Below are positions 8,562-17,561 of a stretch of 64,000 nucleotides of DNA, piece by piece (within the stretch, counting starts at the first letter, position 1; the number at the start of each line of letters is the position of its first letter). Source of the DNA: Dyadobacter endophyticus (GTDB lineage Bacteria > Bacteroidota > Bacteroidia > Cytophagales > Spirosomataceae). The position numbers and the translations under genes were made by a program. A model generated the notes under the pieces. It saw only the letters and a program-made list of their open reading frames with translations, was not told the origin of the DNA and searched no databases. The DNA is taken from assembly GCF_014641595.1 (NCBI RefSeq), contig NZ_BMIA01000001.1, positions 806,001-870,000 of the forward strand, given 5' to 3'.

Positions 8562-9352
8562 ATTTTTTCCCGGTTCAGTTGCTTGAACTTATTTTGTACA
8601 GCCGAGAATTTCAATGTCTCTTTCGTTCCCAATGCCAGGTGACCGAGCGTTCCAAGGCTTGCATCGAACAGTTTGAGCACCCTGTCCTGCAATTCCTTGT
8701 CAAAGTATATGAGCACGTTACGGCACAGGATCAGATCAAATTCATTGAAAGAGCTATCCGAGACCAGGTTATGAGTCGAAATGATGATCTTTTCCGAAAG
8801 TTCATTATCAAATTTAGCCTGGCCATATTGTGCCGTGTAATAGCTTGAAAAATCCCTGGTACCTCCCGCGTTCATGTAGCTTTCGGAATACTGCTTCATC
8901 AGCGCCAGGGGAAATATGCCTTTCCTTACTTTTTCCAGCACGCTCGGGTTAAGGTCGGTTGCATAAAGTAGCGAGCGCCGCAGCAGGTTGGCTTCTTTGA
9001 GCAGTATCGCCATCGAATACACCTCTTCGCCCGTAGAACAACCCGCGTGCCAGATCCTGATAAATGGTTTCGTACCCAACACGGGAAGTACATCCTCGCG
9101 CAGTGATTTGTAGAAACCAGGGTCCCGGAACATTTCGGTTACATTCACCGTCACTTCCTCTACAAACCGTTTGAGATACGAAGGGTCGCTGCGAACACGG
9201 TAGCGCAGTTCTGCAAAACTGGGGAACTTATCGAGCGAGCACAGCCGGATGATCCTGCGTTTCAACGAAGCGCGTGAATACCGCGTGAAATCGTATCCGT
9301 AAAGATCGAACAGGTCATTCAGCAAAAGATCGATATCTTCCTCTTCAATCAT
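8543..9352 (-). CDS. CheR-type protein-glutamate O-methyltransferase
   Basis: A 269-residue CheR methyltransferase. The N-terminal helical domain (about 1-65) is followed by a SAM-binding Rossmann domain with motif I IWHAGCSTGEEVYS, then DLNPSVLEKVRKG and the late motif ILCRNVLIYFDK. It should transfer methyl groups from SAM to glutamate side chains of a partner protein. The partner is unknown here, since no methyl-accepting receptor is in the window; the hybrid kinase encoded upstream is a candidate. It lies 4 bases after the response regulator gene and overlaps cheB. Confidence 0.87.
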   Translation of the reverse strand: MIEEEDIDLLLNDLFDLYGYDFTRYSRASLKRRIIRLCSLDKFPSFAELRYRVRSDPSYLKRFVEEVTVNVTEMFRDPGFYKSLREDVLPVLGTKPFIRIWHAGCSTGEEVYSMAILLKEANLLRRSLLYATDLNPSVLEKVRKGIFPLALMKQYSESYMNAGGTRDFSSYYTAQYGQAKFDNELSEKIIISTHNLVSDSSFNEFDLILCRNVLIYFDKELQDRVLKLFDASLGTLGHLALGTKETLKFSAVQNKFKQLNREKIWKKII

Positions 9353-9356
9353 GGAG

Positions 9357-9716
9357 TCAGATGCTGCTAAGTACTTTCAATAGTTTGTCGACATCAATCG
9401 GTTTGGAAATATAATCGTCCGCGCCGGCTGCCAGGCATTTTTCGCGGTCGCCCACCATAGCCTGCGCGGTTACGGCAATTACCGGTAGCCTGCCGTCGAG
9501 TTTTTTCATCAGCGGAATGGCCTCGTAGCCGTCCATTTCCGGCATCATCATGTCAATCAGTACGGCATCCACAGGATTCTCGCGCCGCAGAATGTCCAAT
9601 GCTTCGGTCGCCCCGGTGCAGGCAATGCAGTCGAACCCCTTTGATTTTAGCGTAGCTTTAAGTGCGAAGATGTTCCGTGCATCGTCGTCGACGATCATGA
9701 TCTTTTTCTTTTCCAT
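9357..9716 (-). CDS. Single-domain response regulator
   Basis: A 119-residue stand-alone receiver domain (CheY-like). The acidic pocket (IMIVDDD), phosphoacceptor Asp in AVLIDMMMPEMDGYEA, the Thr of IAVTAQAM and the Lys of YISKPID are all present. There is no output domain, so it probably relays phosphoryl groups from the neighbouring hybrid kinase. I chose ATG at 9716. An upstream GTG at 9728 would overlap the kinase stop as GTGA and add four residues, and is also possible. Confidence 0.88.
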   Translation of the reverse strand: MEKKKIMIVDDDARNIFALKATLKSKGFDCIACTGATEALDILRRENPVDAVLIDMMMPEMDGYEAIPLMKKLDGRLPVIAVTAQAMVGDREKCLAAGADDYISKPIDVDKLLKVLSSI

Positions 9717-9724
9717 TATGAGGG

Positions 9725-12700
9725 TCACGATTTTTCATATAACCATACCCGCAGCAACGACATCAGCTGGTCGATGTCCACAGGCTTTGTAATATAGTCA
9801 GAAGCGCCTGCATTAATGCATTTTTCGCGGTCGCCTGTCATGGCTTTGGCTGTAACGGCGATCACGGGCAGGTTGCGCCACTGCGGGTTTTCGCGAATGC
9901 GCCTGGCTGTTTCATAGCCGTCCATTTGCGGCATCATCATATCGAGCAACACCACGTCCACCTCTGGGTTTTCCTGCAATTTTTGCAGTGCTTCTTTGCC
10001 GTCGAGCGCAGTCAGGACATTCATTTTATAAGTTTCCAATGACTTGGAAAGCGAGAAAATGTTCCGGACGTCGTCATCTGCGATCAGCACTGTTTTATTG
10101 TTCAAAATCTCGCTCAGTCCGCCCAGCCTTCGACCTTCGGTTCCCTTGCGGGCATTTTTCTTATTTTCTTCCACCACATGCAGGAATAGGGAAACCTCAT
10201 CGAGCATGCGTTGGTAGGAATGCGCTGTTTTGACGATGATCGAGTCCGCATACTGCCTGATTCGCAGTTCTTCGGTCATTGAAAGGCTTTTTCCAGTAAA
10301 AATAATAATAGGAAGATGCTCCAAACCAGGATTCTTTTTGGCCTCTTCCAGGATTTCGTAAGCCTTTTTGTCGGGAATACCCATGTCGAGGATCACGCAG
10401 TCGACCTCATTGCCGGAAAGCGCCTTAATACCGTCGTTGATATCGCTTTTCAGTTCGGAATGGATGTCGAAGGTGCCCAGGTAGTAGGCCAATGCTTTTG
10501 CATGCATGGAATTGTCCTCGACGATCAGCACCTTCTTCGATTTCTTGCTGATCACATATTCGATTTTGCGGAATACCTCGTCCATTTTCTCGATTGCCAC
10601 CGGCTTGTCGATAAAGTCGACCGCGCCCTTTTGCAGGCTCTCGTTTTTCATACGGTGCGACGACATAATGTGTACCGGAATGGGACGGGTTTCCGGATCG
10701 TTTTTCAACTGGTCCATTACTTCCCACCCACTGACGACCGGCAGTTGGATATCGAGCAGGATGCCCATCGGCCTGAATGTCCGCGCGAGTTCCAGCCCTT
10801 CGTCTCCCCGTACTGCTACAATGCCTTTGTACCCCTGTTTACGGGTATAATCGAGCAATGATTTGGCAAAAAAGGTGTCATCCTCGATGATCAGGATCGT
10901 TTTTGAAGCTTCATCCACTGTCGAGCGGTCGTCGGGAATGCTTTCGGGGATAACCGTGCTGATGAAGCGGTTCTGGGTTGCCGCTACCGCGCTTGGAGCC
11001 GTTTCCTCCTGATAATTCCCGAAGAAATTGACCGTTTCCGGTTCGGGACTGCCATAAGAAGCCCTGACAGGAACGAAGAGTGTAAATTCACTTCCCTGGC
11101 CGACAACGCTGGTGAGCGATATTTCCCCGCCCAACAGCTTGGCCAGTTCGCGGCTAATGGATAACCCCAGCCCGGTACCGCCGTACTTGCGTTTGGTAGA
11201 ACCATCGGCCTGCTGGAAGGCTTCAAAAATATGATGCTGCTTTTCGGGCGCGACACCGATGCCGGTATCACGGACTACGAAACACAACATTTCATCATTG
11301 CCATCATTGGGTTTGGCGACAATGTCCACCGAGCCTTGCGCTGTGAATTTCAACGCATTGGATATCAGGTTTTTCAGGATCTGTTCCAGCCGCATTTTGT
11401 CTGTCTCGATCACCGGAGGAACCCCATCCGCGACAGTTACTGAGAAGTCGAGATCTTTTTCCCGTGCGACCGGTGCAAACAGGGTCTTCATATCGTCACA
11501 AATTTCTCTGACAGAAACGTTGACGTAATCCAGCTCCATTTTTCCTGCCTCAATCTTGGAGAGGTCAAGGATTTCGTCGATCAGGCCGAGCAGACCGTTG
11601 CCCGAGGATTGAATGACCGTCGCATATTCGATTTGTTCGCCGGTAAGGTTCTTATCGTCGTTTTCGGCAAGCAGCCGGCTCAAAAGCAGGATAGAGTTCA
11701 GGGGCGTGCGCAATTCATGCGACATATTGGCCAGGAATTCCGATTTGTACCGGGTGGTCAGTTCCAGTTCCTCGGCCTTTTTTTGTATTTCAATATTCTT
11801 TTCTTCCAGTAATCCGCTCCGCTCTTCGAGCTCCTCGTTGGTCTGTTGCAGTTCCTCCTGCTGTACTCTCAGCTCTTCCTCGGAAGCCTGCAATTTCTGC
11901 GATTGCGCTTCCAGCTCCGCATTCAGGTTTTCTAGTTCGTTGTGCTGCGTCTGAAGTTCTTCTGCCTGTGCCTGGGTTTCTTCCAGAAAATTTTGAAGTT
12001 TGACATAATCCAATGCTGAATTGACCCCGCTAGCCATTGTTTCCAGGTTTTCTTCCAGGAAACGCATGGTAAGTTCCTCCGGGGTTTTCAGGAAGCCCAG
12101 TTCAATCACGCCTATGCACTCATAGGAGTACACGAGTGGGAGAATCGCCAGTGCTACCGGACTGGTTTCCCCAAGACTGGATGTTATTTTAAGGTAATGG
12201 TCAGGAACGTCACGGACGAGCAGGGGTTTCTTTGAATCGATCACCTGACCGCACAATCCCTGCCCGGCCACGATGGTTTCCGGTGCATTTTGAGCCGCAA
12301 AGCTGCCCGTCAGGCGGAAATTCCAGTCGGTGTCTAGAATATACATCGTCCCCAGATGCGCGCCGGAGTATGCGGTGAGGGTGTTGATCAACTTTGAGGA
12401 GAGCTTTTTGAGCACGCGCTCACCTCGGATCGCATCGTTGATCTGCACATCTCCGGCCTGCAACCAGTTCTGAATACTCAAATCGTGGAATGTCTGTTCG
12501 AGCGAGCCGGCCATGATATTCAGCGCCGTGGAAATCCGGCCGAGTTCATCGTCGGTTTCGTCGGTGCTGCGGGCCGAATAGTCGCCATCGGACACCTGCC
12601 GTGTAACCTGCTCTATATGGCCGATGCGGCGGCTGGTTTCGGCGTACTTTTCTTCGTCCAGTCTCTGTTGTGCGATCCGCTTGCCGATATCCGCGCGGAT

Positions 12701-13327
12701 GCGCAAGTAGGAGGATATCGTGATCAGGATCGATATCAGTGCGGCGGCTATCAGCAGAATAGGGGTATACTTAATATAAACCTGCTGCTGCTCGAGGCGT
12801 TCGGCCAGTTTGTTACTTTCTTCTTCCTTGATCCGTTCGGAAGCGAGCCGCAGATCGTCCATTATTTTTTTGCCCCTCACCATTTCCCGCAGTCGTGCAT
12901 CGGTGTCGTCCACGAAATTGGAGTTCTTTTTGGCCATATCGATGATATTCTGCATCTGGCCGAATTTAGCTTCGTAGAGCGCCTTTATCTCCCGCAGGTT
13001 CTTTTGTTGTAGCGGGTTATCTGCGGTTAGCTCCACCAGGTTGTTGTAGCTGTTGGTGGTTTTTTCGTAAGCGCCCTCATAAGGTTCCAGGAATTGGGGC
13101 TCGCTTGTTATCAGAAACCCGCGCTGGCCGGTTTCCGCATCTTTCATATGCGAAATAATAGCCTCCGCCTCAATGAGCACTGCATTGGTGTGGTTGACGA
13201 GCTCCGAGTTATTGATCAGTTTCTGCGTACTGTAATAGGACGCCAGAAGGCTGAAAAAAAGGAGCAGGATGGAGAAGGAAAAGACGATCTGTAATTGTTG
13301 GATGATCGAATTGGAAACTTTCTTCAT
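9725..13327 (-). CDS. CHASE3-HAMP-GAF hybrid sensor histidine kinase with three receiver domains
   Basis: A 1200-residue membrane hybrid kinase. TM1 (about 11-32), an extracytoplasmic CHASE3 helical sensor (about 36-180) containing the typical DAETGQRGFL, and TM2 (about 188-208) are followed by HAMP (about 210-280) and GAF (about 300-440). A Glu/Gln-rich coiled coil (450-525) leads to HisKA with His537 (ANMSHELRTPLN) and an HATPase domain (N-box SNALKF, GTGLGLSISRELAKLLGG). Three receivers follow, with phosphoacceptors near Asp859, Asp981 and Asp1129. It probably autophosphorylates and relays within itself and to the single-domain regulator encoded next. It is the second gene of the operon, 12 bases after the REC-PAS kinase gene. 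The signal is unknown. Confidence 0.92.
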   Translation of the reverse strand: MKKVSNSIIQQLQIVFSFSILLLFFSLLASYYSTQKLINNSELVNHTNAVLIEAEAIISHMKDAETGQRGFLITSEPQFLEPYEGAYEKTTNSYNNLVELTADNPLQQKNLREIKALYEAKFGQMQNIIDMAKKNSNFVDDTDARLREMVRGKKIMDDLRLASERIKEEESNKLAERLEQQQVYIKYTPILLIAAALISILITISSYLRIRADIGKRIAQQRLDEEKYAETSRRIGHIEQVTRQVSDGDYSARSTDETDDELGRISTALNIMAGSLEQTFHDLSIQNWLQAGDVQINDAIRGERVLKKLSSKLINTLTAYSGAHLGTMYILDTDWNFRLTGSFAAQNAPETIVAGQGLCGQVIDSKKPLLVRDVPDHYLKITSSLGETSPVALAILPLVYSYECIGVIELGFLKTPEELTMRFLEENLETMASGVNSALDYVKLQNFLEETQAQAEELQTQHNELENLNAELEAQSQKLQASEEELRVQQEELQQTNEELEERSGLLEEKNIEIQKKAEELELTTRYKSEFLANMSHELRTPLNSILLLSRLLAENDDKNLTGEQIEYATVIQSSGNGLLGLIDEILDLSKIEAGKMELDYVNVSVREICDDMKTLFAPVAREKDLDFSVTVADGVPPVIETDKMRLEQILKNLISNALKFTAQGSVDIVAKPNDGNDEMLCFVVRDTGIGVAPEKQHHIFEAFQQADGSTKRKYGGTGLGLSISRELAKLLGGEISLTSVVGQGSEFTLFVPVRASYGSPEPETVNFFGNYQEETAPSAVAATQNRFISTVIPESIPDDRSTVDEASKTILIIEDDTFFAKSLLDYTRKQGYKGIVAVRGDEGLELARTFRPMGILLDIQLPVVSGWEVMDQLKNDPETRPIPVHIMSSHRMKNESLQKGAVDFIDKPVAIEKMDEVFRKIEYVISKKSKKVLIVEDNSMHAKALAYYLGTFDIHSELKSDINDGIKALSGNEVDCVILDMGIPDKKAYEILEEAKKNPGLEHLPIIIFTGKSLSMTEELRIRQYADSIIVKTAHSYQRMLDEVSLFLHVVEENKKNARKGTEGRRLGGLSEILNNKTVLIADDDVRNIFSLSKSLETYKMNVLTALDGKEALQKLQENPEVDVVLLDMMMPQMDGYETARRIRENPQWRNLPVIAVTAKAMTGDREKCINAGASDYITKPVDIDQLMSLLRVWLYEKS

Positions 13328-13339
13328 AAAGGGCGTCTG

Positions 13340-14956
13340 CTAATGGTCGGTTTTAATGGTTGTCAGCGTCTGTTCCTGAACAAACGGAAGTATCAAAATG
13401 AATTCGGAACCTTCGTTTTCGGTGCTCCTGGCTGAGATCAGGCCGTTATGTTTATCCATAATCTTTTTCGCGATCGCCAGCCCGATGCCCGTGCCTTCGT
13501 AAGCATTGATATTGTTGAGCCGCTGAAAAATGACGAAGATCCGGTCGAGGAACCTCTCGTCGAACCCGATGCCGTTGTCGGCAATGGTGATCCTGCAATA
13601 CGGGCCGTCCTGTGAGACTGCCCCGGAAAGTTCCTTGCTATCGATGACTTCGTAGCGAATATCGATGACCGGCGCCGTATCAGGTCTGGAAAATTTCAGT
13701 GCATTACTGATCAGGTTCTGGAATACCTGCCGAATCTGGCTTGGAATCGTTTCGAGGACGGGAAGCCGGTCTTTCCGAATGCTGGCTTTCTTCTCCCGTA
13801 TCGTCTCATCGAAATCGGCGAGCAATTCGTCCGCAAGCGCATTCAGGTCGGTTGGCTGGAAATAGGCAGTCACCGAAAGCCGTGAGTAATCGAGCAAATC
13901 ACTGATAAGCCGCGACATCCGGGCCGAGGAACTGATCGATCTGTTGAGATAGGAGATTGCCTCGTCGTTACCGGTGAGGTATTTGTCTTTAATTAAGTGG
14001 TTGAATGTCTGAATTTTGCGAAGCGGCTCTTTCAGATCATGCGAAACTACCCATGCAAATTGCTGTAACTCGTGGTTGGTCGTTTCGAGCTGTGAATTTT
14101 TATCGACAAGCTCCTTAGTCCGCAATTCCACTTTGTGTTCGAGCAGTTCGTTCGCCATCTTTTGCGGATGTATATCGGTAAATGTGCCTACCCAGCGCAC
14201 AATGGTCCCGTTTTGAAGTACAGGGATGATTTTGAGCAGAAAATACTTGTAATCGCGGGTAGTCAGGTGCCTTAGGCGCGTCTCGCAGGAGAACTCCAGG
14301 CCATTTTTGAAATGCTGCTCCCAGCGTTTGCAGGTTTGGTCCTCGGGATGCATCTCTGGAAAAGCCTCGGCGTCGGTCGAATACTGGAACCAATGCTTGT
14401 TCATGTATTCGATCTTACCGTCGGGCCGGATCGTGAATGCGATTTGCGGCAGCGATTCGAGGATAAAGCGAAGCTCGTCCATCCGGGTGGCGAGTTCTTC
14501 CTGTGCATGTTTGCGGATATCGATCTCGTGGCGGAGTGATTCCTGAATGGCTTTGAGCTCCTGTTGCTGCTCAAAAAGCCGGTAGAATGTCTTGACTTTC
14601 AGCAGCAGAATATCGGGATCGACAGGCTTGGTAAGATAGTCGATACCGCCTGACGAATAGCCTTTTGTAATAAACTTTTTCTCTGTATTAACCGCCGAAA
14701 GGAAGATAATAGGCGTGTCTCTCGCTTTTCCAAAACCCGCTATCGCCTCGGCAACCTCGAAACCGTCCATCCCCGGCATTTGTACATCGAGGATAATGAC
14801 TGAGTAAGTTGTATTAAGCACTTTTTTCAATGCCTCTTCACCCGATTCTGCGGTATCGGTCTTGAAATTGTGGAGTTCCAGGATTTTTTTAAGCGGTAAA
14901 ATGTTTTCCGGCCTGTCGTCGACAATAAGGATCATGGTTTCGGGTAAAATGGGCAC
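13340..14956 (-). CDS. REC-PAS histidine kinase
   Basis: A 538-residue soluble kinase. The N-terminal receiver domain (about 8-125; ILIVDDRPEN, phosphoacceptor Asp57 in IILDVQMPGMDG) is followed by a short coiled coil, a PAS sensor (about 160-285), a second coiled coil and a HisKA domain (VVSHDLKEPLRKI). The HATPase domain has NALKF, DNGIGFDE and GTGIGLAIAKKIMDKH. The presence of a receiver at the N-terminus and no membrane segment suggests it acts within the phosphorelay of this operon. The start used is GTG at 14956; ATG at 14935 gives a protein beginning MILIVDD and is equally plausible. It is the promoter-proximal gene of the operon. Confidence 0.9.
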   Translation of the reverse strand: MPILPETMILIVDDRPENILPLKKILELHNFKTDTAESGEEALKKVLNTTYSVIILDVQMPGMDGFEVAEAIAGFGKARDTPIIFLSAVNTEKKFITKGYSSGGIDYLTKPVDPDILLLKVKTFYRLFEQQQELKAIQESLRHEIDIRKHAQEELATRMDELRFILESLPQIAFTIRPDGKIEYMNKHWFQYSTDAEAFPEMHPEDQTCKRWEQHFKNGLEFSCETRLRHLTTRDYKYFLLKIIPVLQNGTIVRWVGTFTDIHPQKMANELLEHKVELRTKELVDKNSQLETTNHELQQFAWVVSHDLKEPLRKIQTFNHLIKDKYLTGNDEAISYLNRSISSSARMSRLISDLLDYSRLSVTAYFQPTDLNALADELLADFDETIREKKASIRKDRLPVLETIPSQIRQVFQNLISNALKFSRPDTAPVIDIRYEVIDSKELSGAVSQDGPYCRITIADNGIGFDERFLDRIFVIFQRLNNINAYEGTGIGLAIAKKIMDKHNGLISARSTENEGSEFILILPFVQEQTLTTIKTDH

Positions 14957-15380
14957 TGTTTTTCGACTCGGCGAATCATTCCGATGTCGGCTAACCGGTG
15001 GATCGGCAGGGACTTCCGGTTAGATTACTTTCAACACAGTAATTTTAAGTGTGCGTAAAAGTGCTGCTGTGCGTGTGTAGGCGCATTTTTTAGTAAAAAA
15101 ATTGTACCAGTGACTACTTATGCGGGCCCGTAACTGATAATAGGCTCTGTGAAAGCGTGAAGTATACCGGGATCGACTTCCTGCCCGTCGCACAAAGGTA
15201 TGCCACCGCACTGGCTGTTGGGGAATTTATTGCCGGAACTGTTCAGCGCTTGTTGGCACAATTTTGTATTAATACGTGAGCTGTCACCATTTTTTTTCAT
15301 TAAAAAAGCTGCTGAGGTTACTTAGGCAAACCCGTGCAGACGCTGTGGAAAAAGGTGTATCCGAACTCAAACAAACTGAT
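14957..15380. other. Divergent intergenic region between the kinase operon and glgX
   Basis: About 424 bases without a confidently assigned gene, located between two divergent units. On the minus strand, a TACCTTTG match to the Bacteroidota -7 box lies at 15193-15200, far upstream of the kinase start, with no convincing -33 box at the usual distance. A weak 60-codon minus-strand reading frame (15118-15300) is listed separately. I see no RNA gene here. Confidence 0.5.
15118..15300 (-). CDS. Possible 60-residue small protein
   Basis: An ATG-initiated frame of 60 codons in the intergenic region upstream of the kinase operon. The product has three cysteines and reads fairly protein-like (GNKFPNSQCGGIPLCDG), with codon choice similar to neighbouring genes (AAC, GGC, CAG, GTC). 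It has no signal peptide, membrane segment or recognisable domain. It may be a genuine small protein, a remnant of a longer gene or a chance frame. Confidence 0.22.
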   Translation of the reverse strand: MKKNGDSSRINTKLCQQALNSSGNKFPNSQCGGIPLCDGQEVDPGILHAFTEPIISYGPA

Positions 15381-17561
15381 ATGAAGAAGATTGCCAATAA
15401 AACACTAGTAGATCAATCTGTTGAAAGTAATGTGACCGTTTACCCGGGCGAACCGTACCCGCTCGGGGCGACATGGGATGGGGAAGGGGTGAATTTTGCG
15501 CTGTATTCCGAACATGCCACAGGTGTGGAATTGTGCCTGTTTGATAGTCCTGAGGCTAAAAGTGAACATATTAAAATACAGGTAAGGGAAGTGTCACACC
15601 ACGTTTGGCATGCCTATGTTCCCGGCTTGAAACCCGGTCAGCTGTACGGTTACCGGGTTCACGGACCCTACGAACCGAGCGTCGGATTACGCTTCAATCC
15701 AAATAAGCTACTCATCGACCCCTACGCCAAAGCCATTTCAGGCACCGTGCAATGGCACGACGCGCTGTTTGGCTACAACATCGGCGACCCCGAGGAAGAT
15801 TTGAGTTTCAGCGAGCTCGACAGTGCACCATACATTCCCAAATCGGTAGTTGCAGACCATTTATTCGACTGGGAAGGTGAGCAGGCGCCGGAAATCCCTT
15901 ACCACGACACGATCATCTACGAACTGCATGTGAAAGGTTTTACCAACCTGCATCCCGACATCCCGGAGGAAATTCGCGGTACCTACGCCGGGCTTGCCCA
16001 CCCCAGCAGCATCGCCTACTTGAAAAAGCTGGGGATCAATGCCGTGGAGCTCATGCCTGTGCATCATTTTATTTCGGACAGGCACCTTCAGGAGCGCGGG
16101 TTAACCAATTACTGGGGCTATAACTCCATTGGTTTTTTTGCACCGGACGTCCGTTATAGCAGCTCTGGAACGCATGGGGAGCAGGTGAAGGAATTCAAAA
16201 ATATGGTGAAAGAACTGCACAAAGCCGGCATCGAGGTAATTCTGGACGTCGTCTACAACCACACGGGCGAGGGAAGCCACCTGGGGCCAACGCTTTCGTT
16301 CCGCGGAATCGACAATATGGCCTATTACCGCCTGATGGACGGTCGCTATTATATGGATTATACCGGTACAGGCAATACGTTGAATGCCAGGCTCCCGAAC
16401 GTGCTCCGACTTATTATGGACAGCCTGAGATACTGGATCACCGAAATGCATGTCGACGGCTTCCGGTTCGATCTGGCCTCGACGCTCGCGCGTGAACTGC
16501 ATGAGGTCGACAGGCTAAGCGCGTTCTTTGATATTATTCATCAGGACCCTGTGATATCGCAGGTAAAACTGATCGCTGAGCCATGGGACATTGGTGACGA
16601 TGGCTACCAGGTCGGCAAGTTTCCCATTGGCTGGGCCGAATGGAACGGCCGTTACCGCGATTGCATGCGCGATTACTGGCGCGGTGCCGACAGTATGCTC
16701 GCCGAATTCGCCGAGCGCTTCACGGGCAGTTCCGATCTGTACAAGGGCGAAGAACGGTTCCCTACTGCAAGCATCAATTTTGTAACGGCACACGACGGTT
16801 TTACACTGAACGATCTGGTTTCGTATAATGAGAAGCGTAATGATGAAAATGGCGAAGAAAACCACGACGGCGAAAGCCATAACCGTTCCTGGAACTGCGG
16901 TGCCGAAGGACCTACCGAGGACGAGGAGGTGATAGAAGTCCGCAACAAGCAGAAACGCAATTTTCTGACCACCCTTTTTCTCTCCCAGGGCGTACCAATG
17001 CTCGTAGCCGGCGACGAATGGGGCCGCTCGCAGAACGGGAACAACAATGCCTACTGTCAGGATAATGAGATTTCCTGGCTGAATTGGGATCAAATGGACG
17101 AGAAATTGCTGACGTTCACGCAAAAGCTGATTGCATTTTGTAAAGCCCACCCCACATTCCGCCGTAAGCACTGGTTCCGTGGAGTGCCCATCAAAGGTGT
17201 TGGTCTCGAAGACATCGCCTGGTTTTTGCCTAGCGGTGAGGAAATGCCCGACGAAAACTGGAGCCACGATTATGCGAAGTCTCTGGGCATTTTTCTAAAC
17301 GGAAAGGGGATCAGACACATGGACCCGAAAGGCAAGCCTATTTACGACGACAGTTTTTACATCATTTTCAATGCGCATTACGAGCCGGTCGAATATACGC
17401 TGCCGCCGGGGAAATACGGCAGTGAATGGAGGAAGGTGATCGATACCGTCGAGGCCTGTGTGACCGGCGACGGCCAGGTGCTGAAACCCGGCGATAGTTT
17501 TTCCGTGGAGAGCCGTTCGATAGTAGTATTCAGACATGCATTGAAGGAACAGAAAATATGA
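15381..17561 (+). CDS. glgX: Glycogen debranching enzyme GlgX (isoamylase type)
   Basis: A 726-residue GH13 enzyme. The N-terminal CBM48 domain starts at YPGEPYPLGATWDGEGVNFA. The catalytic barrel shows DVVYNHTGEGSHLG, the nucleophile region VDGFRFDLAS, the acid/base region LIAEPWDIG and the stabiliser region FVTAHDGFTLNDL, plus the GlgX-type segment ENHDGESHNRSWNCGAEG. It hydrolyses alpha-1,6 branch points in glycogen-derived limit dextrins. I placed the start at ATG 15381 because the 35 in-frame upstream residues do not resemble the family. Its stop overlaps the treZ start as ATGA, indicating a coupled glgX-treZ unit for turning glycogen into trehalose. Confidence 0.93.
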   Translation: MKKIANKTLVDQSVESNVTVYPGEPYPLGATWDGEGVNFALYSEHATGVELCLFDSPEAKSEHIKIQVREVSHHVWHAYVPGLKPGQLYGYRVHGPYEPSVGLRFNPNKLLIDPYAKAISGTVQWHDALFGYNIGDPEEDLSFSELDSAPYIPKSVVADHLFDWEGEQAPEIPYHDTIIYELHVKGFTNLHPDIPEEIRGTYAGLAHPSSIAYLKKLGINAVELMPVHHFISDRHLQERGLTNYWGYNSIGFFAPDVRYSSSGTHGEQVKEFKNMVKELHKAGIEVILDVVYNHTGEGSHLGPTLSFRGIDNMAYYRLMDGRYYMDYTGTGNTLNARLPNVLRLIMDSLRYWITEMHVDGFRFDLASTLARELHEVDRLSAFFDIIHQDPVISQVKLIAEPWDIGDDGYQVGKFPIGWAEWNGRYRDCMRDYWRGADSMLAEFAERFTGSSDLYKGEERFPTASINFVTAHDGFTLNDLVSYNEKRNDENGEENHDGESHNRSWNCGAEGPTEDEEVIEVRNKQKRNFLTTLFLSQGVPMLVAGDEWGRSQNGNNNAYCQDNEISWLNWDQMDEKLLTFTQKLIAFCKAHPTFRRKHWFRGVPIKGVGLEDIAWFLPSGEEMPDENWSHDYAKSLGIFLNGKGIRHMDPKGKPIYDDSFYIIFNAHYEPVEYTLPPGKYGSEWRKVIDTVEACVTGDGQVLKPGDSFSVESRSIVVFRHALKEQKI

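Noticed and set aside
7980..9352. Chemotaxis operon suggested by CheB and CheR
   Set aside because: CheA, CheW, receptor and motility genes are absent here, and CheB lacks its receiver domain; a non-chemotactic relay fits better.
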